NCBI RefSeq assembly: GCF_022539505.1
Contig: NC_061514.1
Coordinates: forward strand, 330,133,090 to 330,197,089
DNA from: Lolium rigidum
Lineage: Eukaryota; Streptophyta; Magnoliopsida; Poales; Poaceae
Reading direction: 5' to 3'
Length of the DNA: 64,000 nt
The notes under the pieces: generated by a model
Databases searched by the model: none
What the model saw: only the letters and a program-made list of their open reading frames with translations
What the model was told of the DNA's origin: nothing
Position numbers and translations under genes: made by a program
Shown: in pieces, positions 35,447-47,610 of the stretch
How the letters are laid out: each line of letters opens with the position of its first letter
How positions within the stretch are numbered: position 1 is the stretch's first letter

Positions 35447-35776
35447 CATGATGCTTACCCGGAAGAAACCCTCGAAACAAGGGGTCGGCGATGCGCCAAG
35501 ATTGGTTTGTGATGAACATGATTGTTGTTTTTCTTGATAACCCTAGATACATATTTATAGTCCGTGGACTTTCTAACGTGGGAATAGTCCCAACCGTGCA
35601 CGAGCCAAACTCTAACTAACCGACACGTATCCTACTATGTTTACAGATACAAGGGCAAACTAGCCCAAAGTTCGTGTACAAGGCCGGTTCACGTATTTCT
35701 TCATGTATATTTCTTCAAGCCCAATCTTGATCGCGGCCCACCTCTGATCCGGTCAAATTCGGGTGATAACAGAATT

Positions 35777-35907
35777 GCCTAAGCACTTTTCCATGTCATG
35801 AGAATATTTACATCATATGAGCAAATGTGTTCGTGAAAGTTCTTTTATCGCACTCAGTTGTTAACTGAATTGCTTGAGGACAAGCAATAAGCTAAGCTTG
35901 GGGGAGT
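35777..35907 (+). mobile_element. Element G: 3' internal region, right part, with polypurine tract
   Basis: Continues element G after the solo LTR. The tail ends with AAGCTTGGGGGAGT (35894-35907), the polypurine tract that precedes the 3' LTR. Confidence 0.75.
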
Positions 35908-37121
35908 TGATACGTCCAAAACGTATCTACTTTCCCGAACACTTTTGCTATTGTTTTGCCTCTAATTTGTGTATTTTGGATACAACTAACACGGACTAAC
36001 GCCGTTTTCGTAGAATTGCTCCGGTGTCTCGTTTTTGTGCAGAAATCCAACTTTCAAGAAAATCCCCGGAATTTATGTCGAAGGTCTTATTTTTCCAGAA
36101 GAATTACGGAGCCAGAAGGGCAAGCCAGGTGGAGGCCCGAGGCCCCCACACACTAGGCCGGCGCGGCCCAGGAGGGGGGCGCGCCGCCCTATACTGTGTG
36201 GCCCCCTCGGCTGGCCTCCGAGGCCCTCCTCTGGACTATTTAAGGGTTTCGATCTAAAAACGCGAGAAAAGAAGTCGAAGTCGCCAGAAACCTCCCAGTA
36301 CGCCGCCACCGTCACGAAACTCCATCTCGGGACCAGAAACTCCGTTCTGGCACTCCGCCGGGACGGGGAATTGGAGGAGATCATCGCCATCATCACCACC
36401 GACGCCTCTCCATCGACCAGCAATGTTTCCCCCATCCATGTGTGAGTAATTCCCCCGATGTAGGCTGAAGGGGATGGTAGGGATTGGATGAGATTGGTCA
36501 TGTAATAGCATAAGATTGTTAGGGCATAGTGCCTAGTGTCCGTAATTGGTACTTTGATGATATTGTTGCAACTTGTTATGCTTAATGCTTGTCACTAGGG
36601 CCCGAGTGCCATGATCTCAGATCTGAACATGTTGTTGTTTCATGATGATATGCATTGTTTTATGATCCTGCAAGTTGTATGCACATGTCGCTGTCCGAAA
36701 CCCGAGACCCCGAAGTGATAGAAATCGGGACAACCGGAGGGGATGGCAGTGATGTGAGGATCACATGTGTTCACGGAGTGTTAATGCTTTGCTCCGGTAC
36801 TCTATTAAAAGGAATACCTTAATATCCAGTAGATTCCCTAGAGGCCCGACTGCCAACCCTGTGCCTACAGTATTTTAATCCTGCTGTTTACTACAATCAC
36901 TACTGCTGTCTTTGTTACTCTGCTGATGTTATTTCACTACTGCTATAAAACTGTTACTACTGATAAACTCTTGCGAGCAAGTATGTTTCCAGGTGCAGCT
37001 GAATTGACAACTTCGCTGTTAAGGCTTTCAAGTATTCTTTGTCTCCCCTTGTGTCGAATCAATAAATTGGGTTTTACTTCCCGCGAAGACTGTTGCAATC
37101 CCCTATACTTGTGGGTCATCA
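35908..37121 (+). repeat. Element G 3' LTR
   Basis: 1214 bp starting TGATACGTCCAAAACGTATC and ending GGGTCATCA. It has the same kind of terminal inverted motif as families A/E/H. Its second half is clearly similar to the second half of the H LTRs (for example AATGCTTTGCTCCGG and CCCCTATACTTGTGGGT). The 5' LTR and coding region are not in the window. Confidence 0.8.
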
Positions 37122-37126
37122 GCTAT

Positions 37127-37667
37127 TGACGTGGGCATTACCCTTCGGGTAACCGACATTGCCCTATCCTGTACAATCTAACTGGAGGCCCATGAAGCTA
37201 CTCGATGGCAAGGCGGGCCACTTGGATGGCGCAGCAGAAGATTCCTTGGCGGACAAGACAAGGAAGGAGCCGAACAAGGAAAGTTTAGAACTAGGACTAC
37301 TGTAAACCTAGTTGTGCCCGGTTGGATCTCTTGAGACCTGGCCTCTTATATAAAGGCCAGGAGAGGGACTACCGAGGGACACGATCAATCATAGCAATCT
37401 TAGCCACCAGAAGTCTAGAGCTAGGTCGCCGCAGCACTTAGCCTCTCGACGAGATCTCAGCCGAACCCTTCGGCACCCCATTGTAACCCAATATTCTCAT
37501 AATCAAGATCAGACAGGCAGGATGTAAGGGTTTTACCTCATCGAGGTCCCCGAACCTGGGTAATCGCTCTCCCCGCTTGTCTGTGAACCAATGTCTCGTG
37601 TCAGCCTACAGGATTCCATCAACCCTAAGCCCCAATCGGAGGGCATTGCCGAGGAGTACCCTCGACA
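37127..37667 (+). repeat. LTR X (Ty3/gypsy-type), single copy
   Basis: 541 bp from TGACGTGGGCATTACCC to GGAGTACCCTCGACA, with a TATA box TATATAAAG at 37347-37355. It begins five bases (GCTAT) after the G LTR, so GCTAT is probably G's right target duplication. Four bases after its end the copia LTR begins. No matching duplication was found for X, so it may be the 5' LTR of a larger, interrupted element. Confidence 0.6.
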
Positions 37668-37681
37668 CACATGTAGGAAGC

Positions 37682-39279
37682 TGACACGCGTACAGCACGC
37701 GACCGTTGGGAACCCCAAGTGGAAGGTGTGATGCGTACAGCAGTAAGTTTCGCTCAGTTAGAAACCAAGGTTTATCGAACCAGTAGGAGTCAAGAAGCAC
37801 GTTGAAGGTTGATGGCGGCGAGATGTAGTACGGCGCAACACCGTGGATTCCGGCGCCAACGTGGAACCCGCACAACACAAACCAAGTACTTTGCCCCAAC
37901 GAAACAGATGAGGTTGTCAATCTCACCGGCTTGCCGTAACAAAGGATTAGATGTATAGTGTGGATGATGATTGTTTGCAGAGAACAAGTAGAACGAGTAT
38001 TGCAGTAGATTGTATTTCAAGTATAAAGAATTGGACCGGGGTCCACAGTTCACTAGAGGTGTCTCTCCCATAAGATAAACGAGCATGTTGGGTGAACAAA
38101 TTACGAGTTGGGCAATTGACAAATAAAGAGGGCATGACCATGCACATACATATTATGATGAGGATAGTGAGATTTAATTGGGCATTACGACAAAGTACAT
38201 AGACCGCTATCCAAAGATGCATCTATGCCTAAAAAGTCCACCTTCGAAGTTATCATCCGAACCCCTTCCAAGTATTAAGTTGCTAACAACGGACAATTGC
38301 ATTAAGTATTGCGCGTAATGTAATCAATAACTACATCCTCGGACATAGCATCAATGTTTTACCCTTAGTGGCAACAAAGACATCCATAACCTTAGAGATT
38401 TCCGTCACTTCCCCGCATTCACGGAGACATGAACCCACTATCGAGCATAAATACCCCCTCTTGGAGTTACTAGCAAAAACTTGGCCAGAGCCTCTACTAA
38501 TAACGGAGAGCATGCAAGATCATAAACAACACATAGATATAATTGATAATCAACATAACAAGTATTCTCTATTCATCGGATCCCAACAAACACAACATAT
38601 AGAATTACAGATAGATGATCTTGATCATGTTCGGCAGCTCACAAGACCCGACAATTAAGCATAATGAGGAGAAGACAACCATCTAGCTACTGCTATGGAC
38701 CCATACTCCAGGGGTAGACTACTCACACATCACTCCGGAGGCGACCATGGCGGCGTAGAGTCCTCCGGGAGATGATTCCCCTCTCCGGCAGGGTGCCGGA
38801 GGCCATCTCCTGAATCCCCCGAGATGGGATTGGCGGCGGCGGCGTCTCTGGAAGGTTTTCCGTATCGTGGCTCTCGGTATCGGGGGTTTCGCGACGAAGG
38901 CTATTTGTAGGCGGAAGGGTAGGTCGGGGGCGTCGCGAGGGGCCCGAGAGACAGGTCGGCGCGGCCAAGGGTGGGGCCGCGCCGCCTACCCTCCCGGCCA
39001 CCTCGTGGCCCCACTTCGTTGACTCTCCGGTCTTCCGGAAGCTTCGTGGCAAAATAGGACCCCGGGCGTTGATTTCATCCAATTCCGAGAATATTTCCTT
39101 ACTAGGATTTCTGAAACCAAAAACAGCAGAAAACAAAGAATCGGCACTTCGGCATCTTGTTAATAGGTTAGTTCCGTGAAAATGCACAAATATGACATAA
39201 AGTGTGCATAAAACATGTAGATATCATCAATAATGTGGCATGGAACATAAGAAATTATCGATACGTCGGAGACGTATCA
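37682..39279 (-). repeat. Element B 3' LTR
   Basis: 1598 bp, partner of 44260-45852. It shares most of its length with the A and E LTRs. Confidence 0.92.
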
Positions 39280-39293
39280 GCATCCCTAAGCTT
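39280..39293 (-). other. Element B polypurine tract region
   Basis: AAGCTTAGGGATGC on the minus strand next to the 3' LTR. One G is changed to A relative to A, D, E and H. Internal exact copies are at 41152-41165 and 41210-41223. Confidence 0.65.
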
Positions 39294-41861
39294 AGTTTCG
39301 CTCGTCCCGAGTGGTAAACGATAAACAAAGATAATTTATGGAGTGACATGCCATCATAACCTTGATCATACTATTGTAAGCATATGTAGTGAATGCAACG
39401 ATCAAAACAATGTATATGACATGAGTAAACAAGTGAATCATAAAGCAAAGACTTTTCATGAATAGTACTTAAAGACAAGCATCAATAAGTCTTGCATAAG
39501 AGTTAACTCATAAAGCAATAATTCATAGTAGAGGTATTGAAGCAACACAAAGGAAGATTAAGTTTCAGCGGTTGCTTTCAACTTATAACATGTATATCTC
39601 ATGGATATTGTCAATGTAAAGTAATATAACAAGTGCAATATGCAAGTATGTAGGAATCAATGCAAAGTTCACACAAGTGTTTGCTTCTTGAGGTGGAGAG
39701 AAATAGGTGAACTGACTCAACAATAAAAGTAAAAGAATGGTCCTTCAAAGAGGAAAGTATCGATTGCTATATTTGTGCTAGAGCTTTGATTTTGAAAACA
39801 AGAAACAATTTTGTCAACGATAGTCATAAAGCATATGTGTTATGTAAATTATATCTTACAAGTTGCAAGCCTCATGCATAGTATACTAATAGTGCCCGCA
39901 CCTTGTCCTAATTAGCTTGGATTACCGGGATTATCGCAATGCACATGTTTTAACCAAGTGTCACAAAGGGGTACCTCTATGCCGCATGTACAAAGGTCTA
40001 AGGAGAAAGCTCGCATTGGATTTCTCGCTATTGATTATTCTCAACTTAGACATCCATACCGGGACAACATAGACAACAGATAATGGACTCCTCTTTTATG
40101 CATAAGCATGTAACAACAATTAATTTTCTCATATGAGATTGAGGATATATGTCCAAAACTGAAACTTCCACCATGAATCATGGCTTTAGTTAGCGGCCCA
40201 ATGTTCTTCTCTAACAATATGCACGCTCTAACCATAAGGTGGTAAATCTCCCTTACTTCAGACAAGACAAACATGCATAGTAACTCACATGATATTCAAC
40301 AAAGAGTAGTTGATGGCGTCCCCAGGAACATGGTTATCGCACAACAAGCAACTTAATAAGAGATAAAGTGCATAAGTACATATTCAATACCACAATAGTT
40401 TTTAGGCTATTTGTCCCATGAGCTATATATTGTAAAGGTAGAGGATTAGAAATTTAAAGCTAGTACTCAAGCAATTTACTTTGGAATGGCGGAGAAATAC
40501 CATGTAGTAGGTAGGTATGGTGGACACAAATGGCATAGTGGTTGGCTCAAGTATTTTGGATGCATGAGAAGTATTCCCTCTCGATACAAGGTTTAGGCTA
40601 GCAAGGCTATTTGAAACAAACACAAGGATGAAGCGGTGCAGCAAAACTCACATAAAAGACATATTGAAAACATTATAAGACTCTACACCGTCTTCCTTGT
40701 TGTTCAAACTCAATACTAGAAATTATCTAGACTTTAGAGAGACCAAATATGCAAACCAAATTTTAGCATGCTCTATGTATTTCTTCATTAATAGGTGCAA
40801 AGTATATGATGCAAGAGCTTAAACATGAGCACAACAATTGCCAAGTATCACATTATCCAAGACATTTTAGCAATTACTACATGTATCATTTTCCAATTCC
40901 AACCATATAACAATTTAACGAAGAAGAAACTTCGCCATGAATATTATGAGTAGAGCCTAAGGACATACTTGTCCATATGCTACAGTGGAGCATGTCTCTT
41001 TCCCACACAAAGAATGCTAGGATCCATTTTATTCAAACAAAACAAAAACAAACCGACGCTCCAAGCAAAGCACATAAGATGTGATGGAATAAAAATATAG
41101 TTTCAGGGGAGGAACCTGATAATGTTGTCGATGAAGAAGGGGATGCCTTGGGCATCCCCAAGCTTAGACGCTTGAGTCTTCTTGATATATGCAGGGGTGA
41201 ACCACCGGGGCATCCCCAAGCTTAGAGCTTTCAATCTCCTTGATCATGTTGTATCATCTCCCTCTCTTGATCCTTGAAAACTTCCTCCACACCAAACTCA
41301 AAACAACTCATTAGAGAGTTAGTGCACAATCAAAATATACATGTTCAGAGGTGACATAATCATTCTTAACACTTCTGGACGTTGCACAAAGCTACTGAAA
41401 GTCAATGGAATCGAAATATCCATCGAACATAGCAAAATAGGCAATATGAAATAAAAGGCAGAATCTGTCAAAAACAGAACAGTTCGTAATGACGAATTTT
41501 ATTGAGGCACCAGACTTGCTCAAATGAAAATGCTCAAATTGAATGAAAGTTGCGTACATATCTGAGGATCACTCACGTAAATTGGCATAATTTTCTGAGT
41601 TACCTACATAGTATTTTGCCCAGATTCGTGACAGCAAAGAAATCTGTTTCTGCGCAGTAATCCAAATCTAGTATGAACCTTACTATCAACGACTTTACTT
41701 GGCACAATAAAACAATAAACTAAGATAAGGAGAGGTTGCTACAGTAGTAAACAACTTCCAAGACACCAAATATAAAAATAGAGGTACTGTAGTAAAAACA
41801 TGGGTTGTCTCCCATAAGCGCTTTTCTTTAACGCCTTTCAGCTAGGGGCAGAAAGTGTGTA
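39294..41861 (-). other. Element B 3' noncoding region
   Basis: 2.6 kb closely matching 7105-9688 of element A, including the GGGGATGCC/GGCATCCCC hairpin (41139-41159). No credible gene. Confidence 0.8.
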
Positions 41862-44004
41862 TCAAGTATTATCAAGAGACGAAGTGTCAACATCATAATT
41901 TGTTCTAATAATAGAATCAAAAGGTAACTTCATTCTCTTTCTAGGGAAGTGTTCCATACCTTTCTTGAGAGGAAATTGATATTTTATATTACCTTCCTTC
42001 ATATCAATGATAGCACCAACGAGTTCGAAGAAAAGGTCTTCCCAATATAATGGGACAAGATGCATTGCATTCAATATCCAAGACAACAAAATCAACAGGG
42101 ACAAGGTTATTGTTAACGGTAATGCGAACATTATCAACTTTCTCCAAAGGTTTCTTTGTAGAATGATCAGCAAGATTAACATCCAAATAACAATTTTTCA
42201 ATGGTGGCAAGTCAAGCATATTATAGATTTTCTTAGGCATAACGTAAATACTCGCACCAAGATCACATAAAGCATTACAATCAAAATCATTGACCTTCAT
42301 CTTAATGATGGGCTCCCAACCATCCTCTAGCTTTCTAGGAATAGAAGCTTCGCGTTCTAATTTCTCTTCTCTAGCTTTTATGAGAGCATTTGTAATATGT
42401 TTCGTGAAAGCCAAATTTATAGCACTAGCATTAGGACTTTTAGCAAGTTTTTGTAAGAACTTTATAACTTCAGAGATGTGGCAATCATCAAAATCCAAAC
42501 CATTATAATCTAAAGCAATGGGATCATCATCCCCAATGTTGGAAAAAATTTCAGCAGTTTTATCACAGGCGGTTTCAGCAGCTTTAGCAGTTTCGAGCGG
42601 TTTTTCGCGCTTTGCATTGAAGTGGAAACATTGCTAACACCAATTCTTTTATTAGTAATAGTAGGAGGTGCAGCAACTTGTGTAGCATTAGCATTACTAG
42701 TGGTGGTAATAGTCCAAACTTTAGCTATATTATCTTCTTTTTCATTTTCTTCTCTTTCCCACCTAGCACGCAATTCGGCCATCAATCTTATATTCTCATT
42801 AATTCTAACTTGGATGGCATTTGCTGTAGTAGTAATTTTATTATCTATATCCTCAGGTTTAGCAGCCATTTTATTAATTAAAGAAGATTGTGACGTAGAC
42901 ATGTATGAGATTCGGTCTTCAGCATTAGCAAGTTTAGTTTGCAACCCTGAAATCTCCATATTCAGATTTTCAAGTTGATTTCCTATATTCTTCATCAAGG
43001 TAGATTGCTCATTCATAGTTTTAGTAAACAATTTATTTTGCTCATATTGTGATTGCATGAAGTTCTTGGTGGATCTTTCAATTTCTAACATCTTTTCCTC
43101 ATTAGGTGAAGCGTATCTACCATAAGAGTTACCATTAGCAGGATATGGCCTAGAATTATTATAATTGTTATTTTTAATGAAATTCACATCAACATATTCT
43201 TTTTGAGCACCCAATGACGCTAACGGAACATTATTAGGATCGACATTAGGCCTACCATTCACAAGCATAGACATAATAGCATCAATCTTATCACTCAAGG
43301 AAGAGGTTTCTTCGACAGAATTTACCTTCTTACCTTGTGGAGCTCTTTCCGTGTGCCATTCAGAGTAATTAATCATCATATTATCAAGAAGCTTTGTTGC
43401 TTCACCAAGAGTGATGGACATAAAGGTACCTCCAGCAGCTCGAATCCAATAGGTTCCGCGAAGAAAAATTCAGTCCTGCATAAAAGGTTTGGATGATCAT
43501 CCAAGTAGTCAGTCCATGGGTTGGGCAATTTTTAACCAAAGATTTCATTCTTTCCCATGCTTGTGCAACATGCTCAGTATCCAATTGTTTAAAATTCATT
43601 ATGCTACTCCTCAAAGATATAATTTTAGCAAGGGGATAATATCTACCAATAAAAGCATCCTTGCATTTAGTCCATGAATCAATACTATTCTTAGGCAGAG
43701 ATAGCAACCAATCTTTAGCTCTTCCTCTTAATGAGAAAGGGAACAATTTTAATTTTATAATGTCACCATCTACATCTTTATACTTTTGCATTTCACACAA
43801 TTCAACAAAATTATTGAGATGGGCTGCAGCATCATCAGAACTAACACCACGAAAATTGCTCTCGCATAACAAGATTTAGTAAAGCGAGGTTTAATTTCAA
43901 AGAATTCTGCTGTAGTAGCAGAGTGGAGCAATAGGTGTGCATAAGAAATCATTATTATTTGTGGTTGTGAAGTCACACAACTTAGTATTTTCAGGAGTAC
44001 CCAT
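41862..44004 (-). CDS. gag: Element B gag-protease (broken by frameshifts)
   Basis: Start at ATG 44004, stop at 41862. The N-terminal capsid part (43402-43872) carries LKLFPFSLRGRAKDWLLSLP. After a frame change at about 43440 (CAGCTCGAA, where A has CAGCTGAA) a 303-codon frame covers the linker and coiled coil. The retropepsin-like part (42004-42498) has KLEDGWEPIIKMKVNDFDC, CDLGASIYVMP and PIILGRPFLRT. It shifts at about 42020 (AACGAGTTC, where A has AACAGTTC) into the last segment (to LDNT). The coiled-coil segment at 42840-43140 (NFMQSQYEQNKLFTKTMNEQ) is unrelated to that of A and E, although both flanks are nearly identical. No RT follows. Confidence 0.88.
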
Positions 44005-44230
44005 TTTAGAAGTAGTAAATAAAGCAAACTAGATAAAGTAAATGCAAGTAACTAATTTTTTGTGTGTTTTTGATATAGCAAACAAGATAGTAAATAAAGT
44101 AAAACTAGCAACTAATTTTTTTTGTATTTTGATATAGTGCATCAAACAAAGTAGTAAGTAAAACTAAGCAAGACAAAAACAAAGTAAAGAGATTGGGATG
44201 TGGAGACTCCCCTTGCAGCATGTCTTGATC

Positions 44231-44248
44231 TCCCCGGCAACGGCGCCA
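44231..44248 (-). other. Element B primer binding site (tRNA-Asp type)
   Basis: TGGCGCCGTTGCCGGGGA on the minus strand, 11 nt inside the 5' LTR. Confidence 0.88.
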
Positions 44249-44259
44249 GAAATTTAGCT

Positions 44260-45852
44260 TGACACGCGTACAGCACGCGACCGTTGGGAACCCCAAGTGG
44301 AAGGTGTGATGCGTACAGCAAGTAAGTTTCCCTCGGTTAGAAACCAAGGTTTATCGAACCAAGTAGGAGTCAAGAAGCATGTTGAAGGTTCATGGCAGCG
44401 AGATGTAGTGCGGCGCAACACCAGGGATTCGGCGCCAACGTGGAACCCGCACAACACAAACCAAGTACTTTGCCCCAACGAAACAGATGAGGTTGTCAAT
44501 CTCACCGGCTTGCTCGTAACAAAGGATTAGATGTATAGTGTGGATGATAATTGTTTGCGGACAACGATAGAACGAGTATTGCAGTAGATTGTATTTCAAG
44601 TATAAAGAATTGGACCGGGGTCCACAGCTCACTAGAGGTGTCTCTCCCATAAGATAAACAGCATGTTGGGTGAACAAATTACAGTTGGGCAATTGACAAA
44701 TAGAGAGGGCATGACCATGCACATACATATTATGATGAGTATAGTGAGATTTAATTGGGCATTACGACAAAGTACATAGACCGCTATCCAGCATGCATCT
44801 ATGCCTAAAAAGTCCACCTTCAGGTTATCATCCGAACCCCTTCCGGTATTAAGTTGCTAACAACAGACAATTGCATTAAGTATTGCGCGTAATGTAATCA
44901 ATAACTACATCCTCGGACATAGCATCAATGTTTTACCCCTAGTGGCAACAGCACATCCATAACCTTAGAGATTTACGTCACTTCCCGCATTCACGGAGAC
45001 ATGAACCCACTATCGAGCATAAATACCCCCTCTTGGAGTTACTAGCAAAAACTTGGCCAGAGCCTCTACTAATAACGGAGAGCATGCAAGATCATAAACA
45101 ACACATAGATATAAATTGATAATCAACATAACAAGTATTCTCTATTCATCGGATCCCAACAAACACAACATATAGAATTACAGATAGATGATCTTGATCA
45201 TGTTCGGCAGCTCACAAGACCCGACAATTAAGCATAATGAGGAGAAGACAACTATCTAGCTACTGCTATGGACCCATAGTCCAGGGGTAGACTACTCACA
45301 CATCACTCCGGAGGCGACCATGGCGGCGTAGAGTCCTCCGGGAGATGATTCCCCTCTCCGGCAGGGTGCCGGAGGCGATCTCCCGAATCCCCCGAGATGG
45401 GATTGGCGGCGGCGGCGGCTCCGGAAGGTTTTCCGTATCGTGGCTCTCGTGCATCGGGGGTTTCGCGACGAAGGCTATTTGTAGGCGGAAGGGTAGGTCA
45501 GGGGGCGTCGCGAGGGGCCCAGGAGACAGGTCGGCGCGACCAAGGGTGGGGCCGCGCCGCCTACCCTCCTGGCCACCTCGTGGCCCCACTTCGTTGACTC
45601 TCCGGTCTTCTGGAAGCTTCGTGGCAAAATAGGAACCTGGGCGTTGATTTCGTCCAATTCCGAGAATATTTCCTTACTAGGATTTCTGAAACCAAAAACA
45701 GCAGAAAACAGCAACTGGCACTTCGGCATCTTGTTAATAGGTTAGTTCCATAAAATGCACAAATATGACATAAAGTGTGCATAAAACATGTAGATATCAT
45801 CAATAATGTGGCATGGAACATAAGAAATTATCGATACGTCGGAGACGTATCA
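44260..45852 (-). repeat. Element B 5' LTR
   Basis: 1593 bp, the partner of 37682-39279. It ends GACGTATCA at the junction with the copia LTR. Confidence 0.92.
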
Positions 45853-46229
45853 GCGGCCATGGACACGCGGCGAGCATGCACATGCAGGTCGACACGTACC
45901 CAACACAGTTGGTGCACCAAGCAAAAATTTAGGCTTCCTTGAGTGTGTCTCGAACTCGAGTCACGAAATGCGATGTGCGTGCGTGCCGAGCCGAGGCGGG
46001 GCGGGCGGAGGAGGAGGAGTGCGCGAGGGATCTTTCTATTCTCACTCACTTGGAAGGACTAGAACAACAGCCCTTATATACCACTCCAACTCTCTCCCAA
46101 CTAGCAACGTGTGACTAAACTTTGTCCCCCAAGCATGTCCCAAGATGCCAACGTGATGGGCCTTGAGATTTCAGAAATTGTAGACCACATGGGCTGCCTT
46201 ATTGGGCTGCAGCCCATCTACATTCAACA
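45853..46229 (-). repeat. Element I (copia) 3' LTR, main part
   Basis: On the minus strand it starts TGTTGAATGTAGATGGGC right after a GGGGGAT purine tract (46230-46236). A TATATAAGG promoter box lies at about 46072-46080. The last ten bases of the LTR (GCTTCCTACA on this strand) are at 37681-37672, beyond element B. Total length is about 387 bp. Confidence 0.75.
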
Positions 46230-46776
46230 ATCCCCCACCAGATCTCATATGCTCATCAGATGACAAATTAGTTCCATTTATTGTTTAATATACCTGCACT
46301 TCAGTGGAGACTGTTAAGTTGAACTTCCACCTAGACAAGGAGTTACGCTTGACTACAACTGAACAATGGACTATGCCTTGAATTGTCAGTCTTTGTGCAG
46401 CAAGTTTCACTCAATGTCGGCACGGTACTAGGCTACCTTAGTCTTCCCCTCGGGTGGAGCTTATAAGTCATACTCCTCGGCCCTTCATGAGCTTACTAGA
46501 GATTCACCCAAATCTCCCACACTATGACCAGTAGTGTCACTCATATAGGTGTGTTCTTCAAAAGATCGCCATGTAGGACAGCGTCTTCGCTCATCAAGAG
46601 TCGTTCAGAACACATTAAGACATTCTCAACCTGCCTTACAGTAGCTATGAGAGAATTGCATCTGCAGCGGAGTGGGAGTATTAAATTTTCTCTCAACTCA
46701 GTCGCTCCGGTTTGTTTTCCCAGGTCCTAGTTCACGGAATTTCCGATCACATAGGTTGGGTTACCCCCTCGGCAAC
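46230..46776 (-). other. Element I polypurine tract and 3' noncoding region
   Basis: GGGGGAT next to the LTR is the likely plus-strand primer. The remaining 540 bp up to the RNase H stop shows no coding frame longer than 70 codons and no other recognisable signal. Confidence 0.6.
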
Positions 46777-47418
46777 TCAAGTGGGTCTCAAACTCATCTC
46801 CCTCGATGCAAGGTCTATCATGTTTCTTGATAGTCCTTTTGTGAAAGGATCTGCCAGAGTTTTAGCACTTTGGACATAATCCAATGCTATCACTCCGGAG
46901 TTTTTCAGTTTTCTGACAGACTTCAGTTTCCTCTTGATATGTTTGGAACTTTTCATATTATCCTTAGAACTTTTCACTTTGATAATCATAGTTTGATTAT
47001 CACAGTTCACGAGGATGGCCAGTATTGGTTTTTCAACCATAGGCAAGTCCATCAAGAGCTCACGAAGCCATTCCGCTTCGACAGTAGTTGTATCTAATGA
47101 TGTGAGTTCTGCTTCCATAGTTGACCTCGTTAAGATGGTCTGCTTGTAAGACTTCCAGGAAATAGCGCCACCACCAAGAGTGAAAACATATCCACTTGTG
47201 GCCTTCATCTTAGCATCAGAGATCCAATTGGAATCACTATACCCTTCAAGTCCTCTTGGATACCCGGTATAATGAATTCCATAACTCATGGTTCCCTTTA
47301 GATAGAGCATCACTCTCTCAAGAGCATGCCAATGATCATCTCCTGGGTTGGCCACAAACCGGCTAAGTTTACACACAGCAAACGAGATATCAGGCCTCGT
47401 AGCGCAAGCTAAATACAT
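46777..47418 (-). CDS. Element I copia RNase H domain
   Basis: A 213-codon open frame from the C-terminal end of a Ty1/copia polyprotein. Typical markers are MYLACATRPDISFAVCKLSR, GYSDSNWISDAKMKATSGYV (with the first catalytic Asp), SWKSYKQTILTRSTMEAEL (with the catalytic Glu) and the closing ADPFTKGLSRNMI. It degrades the RNA strand of the RNA/DNA hybrid during reverse transcription. The ATG shown is internal: RT is fused upstream and enters through an in-frame TAA near 47438. Confidence 0.9.
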   Translation of the reverse strand: MYLACATRPDISFAVCKLSRFVANPGDDHWHALERVMLYLKGTMSYGIHYTGYPRGLEGYSDSNWISDAKMKATSGYVFTLGGGAISWKSYKQTILTRSTMEAELTSLDTTTVEAEWLRELLMDLPMVEKPILAILVNCDNQTMIIKVKSSKDNMKSSKHIKRKLKSVRKLKNSGVIALDYVQSAKTLADPFTKGLSRNMIDLASREMSLRPT

Positions 47419-47610
47419 GAGTGACGAACCAATGATTTAAGAGTATCTCAATTGATCTCTAGTTGCCTTTTCATTCTTTCGAAGCAAGACACTAGGATCA
47501 TAAGGTGTGAGAGAAGATTTGCAATCATCATAGCCAAATCTTCTCAACACCTTCTCAACATAATGAGATTGCACAAGTGTAATCTCAGTATTCTCATCTC
47601 TCAATAACTT
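47419..47610 (-). pseudogene. Element I copia RT C-terminal fragment
   Basis: About 64 codons ahead of RNase H in the same frame (VEKVLRRFGYDDCKSS, TPYDPSVLLRKNEKATRDQL), with a TAA stop just before IIGSSLMYLA. It is cut off at 47610, where the LTR of element E begins. Confidence 0.8.

Larger units (their letters stand above)
20090..35771 (+). mobile_element. Solo LTR Y, split by element F
   Basis: The two halves 20090-20795 and 35314-35771 join to an LTR of about 1.16 kb. It starts TGTTGGCGTCCGAAACCC, ends GGGTGATAACA and is flanked by GAATT on both sides (20085-20089, 35772-35776). No internal region or second LTR is present, so it is a solo LTR from recombination between two LTRs. Orientation is arbitrary. 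The right half contains a perfect 14-bp hairpin (35416-35446). Confidence 0.85.
37682..45852 (-). mobile_element. Element B: complete gag-only LTR retrotransposon (A family)
   Basis: 8171 bp with LTRs 37682-39279 and 44260-45852, a tRNA-Asp-type primer site, a gag/protease ORF, a 3' noncoding region and a polypurine tract; no RT or integrase. It is inserted in the copia LTR. The flanking pentamers are GAAGC and GCGGC, which match at only three of five positions. The LTR outer end reads TGACACGCGTACAGC instead of A's TGATGGCGTG. The middle of its gag differs from A and E. Confidence 0.9.
37672..47610 (-). mobile_element. Element I: 5'-truncated Ty1/copia retrotransposon, split by element B
   Basis: On the minus strand: end of RT (47610-47419), RNase H (47418-46777), 3' noncoding (46776-46237), polypurine tract, and 3' LTR (46229-45853 plus 37681-37672). 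Element B sits ten bases from the LTR end. Gag, protease, integrase, most of RT and the 5' LTR are missing. The break at 47610/47611 joins RT directly to the LTR of element E. Confidence 0.8.
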
